Source of the DNA: CBDDBX01 sp965225955
GTDB taxonomy: Bacteria > Acidobacteriota > Aminicenantia > UBA2199
Length of the DNA: 64,000 nucleotides
Direction: 5' to 3'
Assembly: GCA_965225955.1 (NCBI GenBank)
Contig: CBDDBX010000042.1
Coordinates: forward strand, 1 to 64,000
Part shown: piece by piece, positions 36,208 to 43,446 of the stretch
How the letters are laid out: each line of letters begins with the position of its first letter
How positions within the stretch are numbered: the stretch's first letter is position 1
Made by a program: the position numbers and the translations under genes
The notes under the pieces: generated by a model
What the model was told of the DNA's origin: nothing
What the model saw: the letters and a program-made list of their open reading frames with translations, nothing else
The model's database searches: none

Positions 36208-37554
36208 TCAGACAACCTCATTCATTTTGTAGTCCTGCCCGGCTTCAGCAGAAAACATTGCGCAAAAAAAAGGGTCCTGCACATCGGTTTTTCCACATTC
36301 AATAAAAGACGTAGCCACACATCCACCTTTGCATGCATCCACAAGTTTACACTCACCGCATTGTTCAAGATCCATTGCATTCATGCTTCCAAAGAAGTCA
36401 TCTCCCCTTACTTTGCAAAGCCATCTATCTATAGGGTCATAAACCGTTGCAATTGTAAACCTCTCTATGTCCGGCAACACCTCGCAGGGAGACACATTAC
36501 CACTTGCCCTGAAACAAAACCGGGAGGTTCCGGCACCACATCTTTCTACATATTCACTCTTTGACGATTCATTCGAGTACTTTTTTTCTCCTTCTTTATA
36601 ATCAGAAATCACCTTATAGTACTCTTCTGGTGTAATATAATAATTCTCCCCACATTTCTGAGCATTTCCTGCTTTATAAATAGCCCCATATTTAAAACCC
36701 ACCCCCATATCCTCAACAAATCTTTCAATTTCTCTTATGAAAGCCATATTCTTTCTGTTAACAACAGCTGTCACACTTACACTCAACCCGGCTTCTTTCA
36801 AATATTTCACAGCTGAGACTGTTTTCAGGAAAGCACCTTTTACTCCCCTGAAATCATCATGTAATTCAGAATAGTGACCATCAAGGCTTAACTGTGCATG
36901 AATATTTCCAATATTCCCTACACGTTCAGCAAATTCTCTATCTATTAAAGTTCCATTAGTCAAAAATGAAAGAATAAAGTTTTTTTCTGCAGCATACTCA
37001 AGGATTTCATAGAAATCTTCATGAAGCATAACTTCGCCACCAGTAAAGTTTACATTCTCACAATGGAGAGCACTGAGCTGATCAAGAAGTTTAAAAACAA
37101 CCTCCTTACTTAGCCGCTCTTCCCGGTGAATTCCATACTCACCATAACAGTGCTTACACTTGAGGTTGCATCCGCTCAGCAATTGGATTGTCACACCTTC
37201 AAGCAGATCATATCTCTGCAACACTAAAGTTTCCGGTACAACATTCTGTGCCCCTTCAATTTTTTCAGATTGAACAAGTTCAGCAAATCCGTTGGCCAGC
37301 AGCTCTTCAACAATCTTCTCTGCACCAGCAGCCACTTCACCACGATCTACGCCAGTATACTCTGTAATAAAATCTATAGATTGATCAACAGTTCTACCGG
37401 AATCAAAAAGATCAAGAAAGATATAACCCTCTCTATTTAATAGCATTTCCTGAGAATTATCTTTTTTTCTTTTGACAATACTTCCAAAAAAGCCGTTTTT
37501 CAGATCTACCCTTCTAAAGAGAAGTCCTTCCTTAAACCGAACACACCTATCCAC
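36208..37554 (-). CDS. Radical SAM/SPASM peptide maturase 4 (class A type)
   Basis: A 448-residue protein starting at GTG 37554 (VDRCVRFKEGLLFRRVDL) with AAGGAGAG upstream. PqqD-like domain (LLNREGYIFLDLFDSGRTVD), radical SAM C-NLK-C-KH-C-YGEYG, SPASM CGECKLVDACKGGC then FFC. In the SPASM region the usual MGNIY is replaced by IATVY, the most divergent of the six. Followed by P6. Confidence 0.9.
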   Translation of the reverse strand: MDRCVRFKEGLLFRRVDLKNGFFGSIVKRKKDNSQEMLLNREGYIFLDLFDSGRTVDQSIDFITEYTGVDRGEVAAGAEKIVEELLANGFAELVQSEKIEGAQNVVPETLVLQRYDLLEGVTIQLLSGCNLKCKHCYGEYGIHREERLSKEVVFKLLDQLSALHCENVNFTGGEVMLHEDFYEILEYAAEKNFILSFLTNGTLIDREFAERVGNIGNIHAQLSLDGHYSELHDDFRGVKGAFLKTVSAVKYLKEAGLSVSVTAVVNRKNMAFIREIERFVEDMGVGFKYGAIYKAGNAQKCGENYYITPEEYYKVISDYKEGEKKYSNESSKSEYVERCGAGTSRFCFRASGNVSPCEVLPDIERFTIATVYDPIDRWLCKVRGDDFFGSMNAMDLEQCGECKLVDACKGGCVATSFIECGKTDVQDPFFCAMFSAEAGQDYKMNEVV

Positions 37555-37606
37555 GATTACTCTCCTTAAAACATCAAATACTTTACCCCGATTAACACCA
37601 AACAGA

Positions 37607-37630
37607 GTGAAGGCATTTAACCGCCTTCAC
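37607..37630 (-). terminator. Hairpin after precursor P7
   Basis: GTGAAGGC and GCCTTCAC arms around eight bases, 12 bases past the P7 stop. T-run is weak. Confidence 0.55.
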
Positions 37631-37642
37631 CAAAACAAACTA

Positions 37643-37834
37643 TTACTTTACAGCAGTAGTTCCGTACATTTCTCTCTGTTTTTCATCAGGTCTTTTGCAA
37701 CCATCAGATGTGTTTGAATTAGAATTAGTACCAGCAGCTCCACGTTGTCCTATATTTGGTACATTAACGAAACCATTATAACCACCGCCTTTAAGCAGAG
37801 CCATTCCTTTTTTAGTAAGTTGTTCTTTCTTCAT
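37643..37834 (-). CDS. RiPP precursor P7 (class A-like), 63 residues
   Basis: Leader MKKEQLTKKGMALLKGGG, then a core rich in Gly, Asn and Ser (YNGFVNVPNIGQRGAAG) with only one cysteine (DGC-KRPDE). The single cysteine means a two-cysteine link cannot form, so its modification must differ or use another residue. TAAGGAG SD; 66 bases after maturase 5. Confidence 0.75.
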   Translation of the reverse strand: MKKEQLTKKGMALLKGGGYNGFVNVPNIGQRGAAGTNSNSNTSDGCKRPDEKQREMYGTTAVK

Positions 37835-37900
37835 ATTATTCTCCTTAATTTATATCCATAAACTCAGGGTAGTTCCCGTAAGAACAGTACCCGTCAAAAA

Positions 37901-39247
37901 CTAAATTCCCGGCAGAGGTTTACCCAATTCACCTTTAATACTGGCACAACGGAACATATCCGGCTTATCAGGTACTCCATACTCCATAATAGGCACCCCA
38001 ACACACCCTCCGGCACAACTCTCTACCTCACTGCATTCCGAGCAGACTTTTATATCGAGGGCATTCATTTTTCCCAATACATTCTCCCTATCAAAACCTG
38101 CAATAATATCCTCAAGCTTATCTTCATTAATATTGCCTGCTACCAATCCCGTAATATCAGGTAATATTTCACAGGGAACTACGCTACCATCAGGTTTGAT
38201 AGTAAAACGGCTTCTTCCTGCGACACAGCGTTCTACACAATCTATGCCTTCTACTGTATTTTCGGTCTCTTCCTTATACTCATCGCAATAATAAGCCTTA
38301 CAGACGCTGTAATACTCAGAAGGGTTTAAATAGTAATCATACTGATGATCTGCCCCATTTCCGCAACGATACATTGGAGAAAACTTGAACTCAGCATCAA
38401 GAGAGTCAACAAATCCCTTCATATCTTTAAGATAGAGACAGTTTTTCCTGTGAACTATATGGGAAACTATAACCTCGAAACCGTATTTGCGAAAAAGTTT
38501 TACACTCTCCACGACTCTTTCAAAGCTACCTCTCACACCTCTGAAATCATCATGAATTTCCTGCCTGTGCCCATCTATGCTAACCTGAATGGTAAGTGAT
38601 GCAATATCAGCAATCTTCTTAACAAACTCCTCAGTTAATCTAAAACCATTAGTTAAAAAGAAGAGCTTGAACTTCTTTTTTTCTGCATAAGACAGGATTT
38701 CAGCAAAATCTTCATGAAGCAGCACTTCTCCTCCTGTAAAAGATACAGTTTCACAGTGCAGGTCACTCAACTGATCAAGAATATCAAAAACCTGCTCTCT
38801 GGAAAGTTCACAACGCTCTTTAGTATCAAAACTCCCATAACAGTGCTTACATTTAAGGTTACAGGCAGATAGCAATTCGATCATAACTGAATCAAAATTA
38901 TTAGGCCCTTTCAACTCTATAGGATCAGAAATGATGTTTTGTGGAAAACAGCATTTCTCTTTATCACACCAACTTCCTGCTTCATTATCTACAATCTCTG
39001 ACACGATAAGATCTACTTTCTTCTTTACTTCAGAACCTTCAACTCCCACAGCTCCGGCAATCATTCCTACACACTCACTAACAGTTCTGCCTTCATCCAG
39101 GAGATCAAGAAGAGCAAATGCCTCTTCATTGCAATTCATTTTAAAAGAATCTGAATTCCCACCAAATCTTAAAAAACCATAAAATTTCCCATCAAGATAC
39201 ATACGTCTTACAAGAAGGTCTTCTCTGAACTTTATGCACCTATCCAC
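37901..39247 (-). CDS. Radical SAM/SPASM peptide maturase 5 (class A type)
   Basis: A 448-residue protein. Start set at GTG 39247 (VDRCIKFREDLLVRRMYL), aligned with paralogues and preceded by AAAGG; an in-frame ATG 17 codons upstream would add a non-homologous stretch. PqqD-like domain (NCNEEAFALLDLLDEGRTVSE), radical SAM C-NLK-C-KH-C-YGSFD, SPASM CSECSEVESCAGGC and FRC. Followed by P7. Confidence 0.9.
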   Translation of the reverse strand: MDRCIKFREDLLVRRMYLDGKFYGFLRFGGNSDSFKMNCNEEAFALLDLLDEGRTVSECVGMIAGAVGVEGSEVKKKVDLIVSEIVDNEAGSWCDKEKCCFPQNIISDPIELKGPNNFDSVMIELLSACNLKCKHCYGSFDTKERCELSREQVFDILDQLSDLHCETVSFTGGEVLLHEDFAEILSYAEKKKFKLFFLTNGFRLTEEFVKKIADIASLTIQVSIDGHRQEIHDDFRGVRGSFERVVESVKLFRKYGFEVIVSHIVHRKNCLYLKDMKGFVDSLDAEFKFSPMYRCGNGADHQYDYYLNPSEYYSVCKAYYCDEYKEETENTVEGIDCVERCVAGRSRFTIKPDGSVVPCEILPDITGLVAGNINEDKLEDIIAGFDRENVLGKMNALDIKVCSECSEVESCAGGCVGVPIMEYGVPDKPDMFRCASIKGELGKPLPGI

Positions 39248-39779
39248 TAAAACACCTTTATAGAAATATTTGAAAGTATATAAGAGAGCACTCCACACAG
39301 AATAGAATTCATTTTAAATGCATTATAATCACAGAAGAAAAACATTGATTTACAAAAATCCAATTCGCAAATCAAATTATTGAACCGCAACTCCACAAAC
39401 TCTTTCCAGATTCTATTCACTACAACTCTCCTATCAAAAAAAACTTGCAAAATTCCCATCAAACCTACCAATACAGGTGAAAATTTTAAATTTCCAATCT
39501 GCTACCCTTTGTTTTTCGAGTAGATTTTTTCAAATCAAATCTCCCTCACTTGTACCTTAACATAGAATCACGCCAAAAACAACAACTAAAACATTACACA
39601 CCAGATATTAATAAATTATTAACATAGAGAAACGTAGATACAATTCTAATGCGGGATAGAAATTTAAATTAGTAGAGACAGGAAGAGGAGCCTCTTCCTG
39701 CCAGGGCTCATCATCTACAATTTACAGATCGTAAACTGCAAATCTGAATAAGGATTCAAACTTAAACACTTTCAACGGT
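39248..39779. other. 532-base gap with a decayed maturase start and a terminator
   Basis: No intact gene. Around 39440-39360 on the minus strand, TTTGATAGGAGAGTTGTAGTG is nearly the translation start of maturase 3 (TTTGATAAGGAGAATTTTAGTG), followed by VNRIWKEF like V(D/K)NRCVKF, then similarity is lost. This looks like the remnant of a seventh maturase. A perfect hairpin at 39679-39700 follows P8. Confidence 0.45.
39679..39700 (-). terminator. Hairpin after precursor P8
   Basis: CAGGAAGAGG and CCTCTTCCTG form a ten-base perfect stem with a 2-base centre, 80 bases past the P8 stop. It would end the long maturase 6-P13...P8 array. Confidence 0.6.
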
Positions 39780-39959
39780 TTACTGACATCCGTGATAAGT
39801 GAAAACAGGATCTGAGCATGCAGCCAGTACATATGGGCCGTCACAGGCTGAAGTTTTAGTCAGATACATAGCTTCGCTTTCTGCTGAAACTGAAAAATCA
39901 GGCTTAAAACCACCCTTTACATCTTCCATCTCTTTTTTCGTGACTTTTTTAATACTCAT
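39780..39959 (-). CDS. RiPP precursor P8 (class B), 59 residues
   Basis: Start ATG 39959 with AAGGAGAG upstream. Leader MSIKKVTKKEMEDVKGG, then FKPDF and SVSAESEA. Core C-DGPYVLAA-C-SDPVFTYHG-C, the two-loop pattern with a proline near the start of each loop. Last precursor of the array behind maturase 6. Confidence 0.8.
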   Translation of the reverse strand: MSIKKVTKKEMEDVKGGFKPDFSVSAESEAMYLTKTSACDGPYVLAACSDPVFTYHGCQ

Positions 39960-40024
39960 AATTCTCTCCTTTTCTGAAAGTCTGAAACAACTACTTTCTG
40001 TTAAATGTCAAATGCCAGATAAAG

Positions 40025-40147
40025 TTAAACCTGACATCTTGGGGAAACCTGAATTGGTATACTGCAGATTGTAATAACTACAAGTCCCGGAGTACCATGG
40101 TTTTCCTCTGAAGAGATTTCAAAAACCGGATTAAATTTCTTTTTCAT
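40025..40147 (-). CDS. RiPP precursor P9 (class B, leader almost absent), 40 residues
   Basis: Start ATG 40147 with TAAGGAG 7 bases upstream. The leader is only MKKK before FNPVF and EISSEE. Core C-SIPIQVSPR-C with a nine-residue loop. It keeps the post-GG motif but has lost the helical GG leader. Confidence 0.7.
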   Translation of the reverse strand: MKKKFNPVFEISSEENHGTPGLVVITICSIPIQVSPRCQV

Positions 40148-40210
40148 AATATTCTCCTTATTTTTTGATTTTCACAAACTACAGAAAGCTATTCACACAT
40201 AAACAGAGAT

Positions 40211-40405
40211 TTACCACTTACAGTCCTGAGGCCAGTTAAGAGGTTCAGTGCATATGGGAAACATATTTGGAGGAGGCACATCATCACAGCGCACAGCTGT
40301 ATAAAGAGTTCCTCCTTTCAGTTTCTCATCTACTACCCAATAGACAGGATTAAATCCCCCTCTCACATTTTTCAGATCTTTCTTACCAATATTCTCACTT
40401 TTCAT
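40211..40405 (-). CDS. RiPP precursor P10 (class B), 64 residues
   Basis: Leader MKSENIGKKDLKNVRGG, then FNPVY and VVDEKLKGG. Core C-DDVPPPNMFPI-C-TEPLNWPQD-C. The VPPPN segment is shared with P4 and P13. AGGAGAGG SD. Confidence 0.82.
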   Translation of the reverse strand: MKSENIGKKDLKNVRGGFNPVYWVVDEKLKGGTLYTAVRCDDVPPPNMFPICTEPLNWPQDCKW

Positions 40406-40448
40406 AAACCTCTCCTCTTTTGAAGAACCTTTATAATCCTGTTAAAAA

Positions 40449-40574
40449 CTACCAGACCGGACAGGTAGCATGTGTAAAAACAGGTCCACAGAACTCAAAC
40501 TCATGCAGCTTCTGCCCATCTTTTAAATAAGAATCAGAAATAGTAAATGAAGGTTCAAACTTTTTTTTCTTCAC
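40449..40574 (-). CDS. RiPP precursor P11 (class B, leader almost absent), 41 residues
   Basis: GTG start at 40574 with AGGTGG upstream. Product begins MKKKKFEPSF, then TISDSYLKDGQ; core C-GPVFTHAT-C followed by PVW. Like P9, it lacks the GG leader but retains the F-x-P-x-F motif. Confidence 0.68.
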   Translation of the reverse strand: MKKKKFEPSFTISDSYLKDGQKLHEFEFCGPVFTHATCPVW

Positions 40575-40591
40575 AATTCCACCTGAATTCT

Positions 40592-40792
40592 CTACTCTGG
40601 CAACTGACACTGTACTGTCAGAAGAGGAAGAGGCATTTTACAATACTGGGCATTATAAGGGTGAGGCACACAATTCTCATAAATATAAGAGGAAGCCTCT
40701 CCATTTACAGCTCCTTCAGATATAGAAAATTCCGGTTTAAAACCACCCTTAAGTTTTTTCATTTCATTTTCGGATACTTTTCTGTTTTTCAT
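40592..40792 (-). CDS. RiPP precursor P12 (class B), 66 residues
   Basis: Leader MKNRKVSENEMKKLKGG, then FKPEF and SISEGAVNGE. Core C-VPHPYNAQY-C-KMPLPLLTVQ-C. AGGGGAG SD. Twelve bases after P13. Confidence 0.82.
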   Translation of the reverse strand: MKNRKVSENEMKKLKGGFKPEFSISEGAVNGEASSYIYENCVPHPYNAQYCKMPLPLLTVQCQLPE

Positions 40793-40804
40793 AAATCACT
40801 CCCC

Positions 40805-40987
40805 TTAGCTTACAAATACAGATTCACACTTCAAACAACTTGACCATGTGTTTGGAGGAGGTACGCAGGTAGGATACATATTAGGAAACTCTTTATTTCC
40901 CACCAGTTCTTCAGAAACGGAAAATTCCGGCCTGAAACCACCTTTTACTTCCTTCATGTTTTTTTTTGACATCTCTTTTTTATTCAT
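40805..40987 (-). CDS. RiPP precursor P13 (class B), 60 residues
   Basis: Leader MNKKEMSKKNMKEVKGG, then FRPEF and SVSEELVGN. Core C-VPPPNTWSS-C-LK-C; the second loop is only two residues, unlike its relatives. AAGGAGG SD; 20 bases after maturase 6, the tightest coupling in the cluster. Confidence 0.82.
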   Translation of the reverse strand: MNKKEMSKKNMKEVKGGFRPEFSVSEELVGNKEFPNMYPTCVPPPNTWSSCLKCESVFVS

Positions 40988-41007
40988 AAAACCCTCCTTA
41001 ATTTGAA

Positions 41008-42378
41008 TCAGTTTCCCTGATTAGCTTTATACTCAAACTCCTCTCCTGCTCCAGCCTTTGTTCTGGCGCAACTGAAGATATCCAGAGTATCAAATCTTCC
41101 ATTTTCGGCATAAGAGACAGCAAGACAACCGCCTCTGCACGGAATCAGATGTTTACACCCCTTACAATCTTCAAGATTAAAAGCGTTCATGTCACCCATT
41201 CCCTTTTCCCTGTTAAAAGAGAAGGCGAAATCCTCTATTTTCTGTTCTTTTATATTTCCCATTTTCAGATCTTCAAGGTCCGGCAGAATATCACAGGGAA
41301 CAGCCGTTCCATTTGCTTTAACAGCAAATCTTGTTTTCCCCCCATTACACCTTTCCAGATAGTCCGGAACCTGAACCTCTGATCTGCTATCATCTTCATC
41401 TTCTTCTATCGGCCGGGGCATATTTTTATGGATCTCATAGTAGCCCTCAGGAGTTACATAGTAGTTTTCCACTCCATCAGAACCTCTCCCATATCTGATA
41501 ATGGAGCCCATTTTGAACTGTCCCCCCATTTCTTCCACCATATTTCTCATTGTTTCTGTATGATCACAGTTTTTAAGAGTAGCAATATGGGAAATAACTA
41601 CCTTGTAATCCTTTTCACGGAAAAGCCGGAATGCATTCATTGTTTTATCAAAGCTTCCCTTTACACCTCTGAAGTCATCATGAAGCTCAGCATTATGCCC
41701 ATCTATACTTAACTGTACCTCCACAGGCCCAAGAGTATCCAGACGATTCACAAACTCCTCGTCCACCATAACCCCGTTTGTCAGAAAAGAGACTTTCAGA
41801 TTCTTTTCCGTTGCATATTTAAGAATTTCAAAAAGATCTTCATGAAGCATCACTTCACCACCAGTTAAACTGATATCTTTGCAGTGGAGAGCCTTCATCT
41901 GGTCAATAAGATCAAAAACCTCTTCTTTCCCTAGTTTATCGCACTTGTCAGGGCCAAACTCTCCATAACAGTGGCGACATTTGAGATTACAGTTTGACAA
42001 AAGAGTAACAGCAACTCCATCAAGGTGATGATCACTATTAATTCTGATCTCCTTAACCACCTTGCTCTGAGGTTTCTCCAGACTATCGGCAGATACCAGA
42101 GTCCCAAAACCTTTTTCCACCATTTTGTCTACCAGTGCTTTTACATGGGGAGCCACATTTTTAATTTTTTCATCATACTCTTCTGCAAGAGCCAGGGCAC
42201 ACTCTTCAAGAGTCCTGCCTTCGTCAAGGAGATCCAGAATCCGGTATGCATCCTGATTAAGTTTCATTTCTGTAGTTCCCTGTTTCTTATTTAAGAAAAC
42301 ATTGCCCACAAAATTACTGTTTAACTGAATTCTTCTGAAATTAAGATTATCTGTGATTAAAAAACAACTACTGTTCAT
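41008..42378 (-). CDS. Radical SAM/SPASM peptide maturase 6 (class B type)
   Basis: A 456-residue protein: PqqD-like domain (KLNQDAYRILDLLDEGRTLEE), radical SAM C-NLK-C-RH-C-YGEFGPDK, GGEVMLHEDL, and seven-cysteine SPASM (CKGCKHLIPCRGGC and FSC). Sister to maturase 2. It is surrounded only by class B precursors: P15 and P14 upstream, P13-P8 downstream, so one enzyme probably serves many substrates. GAGGAG SD before ATG. Confidence 0.9.
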   Translation of the reverse strand: MNSSCFLITDNLNFRRIQLNSNFVGNVFLNKKQGTTEMKLNQDAYRILDLLDEGRTLEECALALAEEYDEKIKNVAPHVKALVDKMVEKGFGTLVSADSLEKPQSKVVKEIRINSDHHLDGVAVTLLSNCNLKCRHCYGEFGPDKCDKLGKEEVFDLIDQMKALHCKDISLTGGEVMLHEDLFEILKYATEKNLKVSFLTNGVMVDEEFVNRLDTLGPVEVQLSIDGHNAELHDDFRGVKGSFDKTMNAFRLFREKDYKVVISHIATLKNCDHTETMRNMVEEMGGQFKMGSIIRYGRGSDGVENYYVTPEGYYEIHKNMPRPIEEDEDDSRSEVQVPDYLERCNGGKTRFAVKANGTAVPCDILPDLEDLKMGNIKEQKIEDFAFSFNREKGMGDMNAFNLEDCKGCKHLIPCRGGCLAVSYAENGRFDTLDIFSCARTKAGAGEEFEYKANQGN

Positions 42379-42556
42379 ATTACTCCTCTTAACTAATAAC
42401 TACTTTCTGAACACAATTGCAGAGATATTTCCCTGCACACCAACCCGTAATTTTAAAAGCCTGGAGCTCTCCCGGAATCATCATATAAGGAGTTATTACA
42501 GAGACAGGTACAGCTTATCTGTATCAGCTGTCAACAACCCCTTTCTGATTTTCTGA

Positions 42557-42747
42557 TCAGGGTTCAAGACATCTTAAAAAATTGAATACCGGATTGCCAC
42601 ACTTTTCAAGAGTATATGGCAGTCCACATACCAGAGTAGTATTAATCCTCAAAGCATTGCCATCTACATCTTCGGTAATTGAAATTCAGGGTTGAAACCA
42701 CCCTTTGAAACTCTCATCTCTCTGACAGAGATCTCTTTCTCTTTCAT
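42557..42747 (-). pseudogene. RiPP precursor P14 (class B), frameshifted
   Basis: Start ATG 42747 with GGAGAG upstream; leader MKEKEISVREMRVSKGG then FNPEF. The uninterrupted frame stops after 27 residues (42664). Adding one base in the short run at 42682-42684 restores ITEDVDGNAL and a class B core C-GLPYTLEK-C-GNPVFNFLR-C ending at 42557 (63 residues). The restored spacing fits the family exactly, so this is a broken or mis-sequenced precursor. Confidence 0.7.
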
Positions 42748-42870
42748 AATTCTCTCCCTCATACTAATTTATCTCATAAAACATTTACATTCTCACTTGT
42801 AAATCCACACAAAACCAGTACTTCTTAATTTGAGTCTAGCATATAAAAAAAAGCAAAACAATAAAATTTG

Positions 42871-42892
42871 AAAGGGAATATTACTTCCCTTC
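42871..42892 (-). terminator. Hairpin after precursor P15
   Basis: AAGGGAA and TTCCCTT arms around TATTAC, about 80 bases past the P15 stop; the coding strand continues CAAATTTTATTG. Confidence 0.5.
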
Positions 42893-42967
42893 CAAATACA
42901 TTTACTTCTTTTTTTAAACGATATGATTAAACTTCATCAGAGAATAATCTCTGCCATACCTTTGAAA

Positions 42968-43151
42968 CTACCTGCAATACTCAATTGTCGCAGGATTTGT
43001 GCAGGGATGATGTTTGGGAGGGTATTTCCAGGCAGTGAACTCCTACCTGTGTAACTCTTAATTCATCTTTGGTTTCATTAATAACAAATTCAGGATTGAA
43101 ACCGCCTTTTGTACTTCTCATCTCATTTTCTGAAACTTTACTTTTACTCAT
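42968..43151 (-). CDS. RiPP precursor P15 (class B), probable frameshift in the core
   Basis: Start ATG 43151 with AAGGAGAG upstream. Leader MSKSKVSENEMRSTKGG, then FNPEF. As written the frame ends at 42981 (56 residues) with an off-pattern core (cysteines 13 apart). Dropping one A of GAAAT gives C-LEYPPKHHP-C-TNPATIEY-C ending at 42968, the standard two-loop class B core. First precursor of the cluster in transcription order. Confidence 0.72.
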
Positions 43152-43446
43152 AATTCTCTCCTTTAAATTTAAGTATTTACATTCTTACAACTCATCAGCA
43201 ATATTCATACCGCACCAGTTATCAGGTATAACGGGGAAAAAATTAAAAGGTTGCTTTAATCCCGATCGCAAATGAACACAAAACATCCGGTAGCGAACAC
43301 TTATCTGCTACTGATCAGTATAGAAATCTATGCTTCAGTAGTGATATTTTGCGATTCAGCAATACAATAATACGATTCACAGAGTATTCCCTGTCTACTT
43401 GCTTCTTCTCTAATATCATTGCAGGTGAAAAATTACGGAGGTAAAA
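43152..43446. promoter_or_regulatory. Divergent promoter region between the peptide cluster and the pump operon
   Basis: No gene seen in these 295 bases. It must drive P15 leftward and the pump genes rightward. GCGA/TTGC-containing short repeats (AGCGAACAC, GATCGCAAATG, TTGCGATTC) are scattered at 43265-43355, but no clear binding site could be assigned. Confidence 0.5.

Noticed and set aside
39247..39471. A 74-codon minus-strand ORF upstream of maturase 5
   Set aside because: No SD for its ATG, no recognisable domain; its middle is better read as a decayed maturase start, so it is not called a gene.
42481..42535. TTGACA with a loose -10 on the minus strand upstream of P14's end
   Set aside because: The -10 at the right distance (GTACCT) is poor and the site overlaps the restored P14 end region; not a convincing maturase 6 promoter.
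29657..43151. Regularly spaced, similar short units suggesting a CRISPR or tandem repeat array
   Set aside because: The units are separate genes with SDs and diverged sequences, not short direct repeats with unique spacers.
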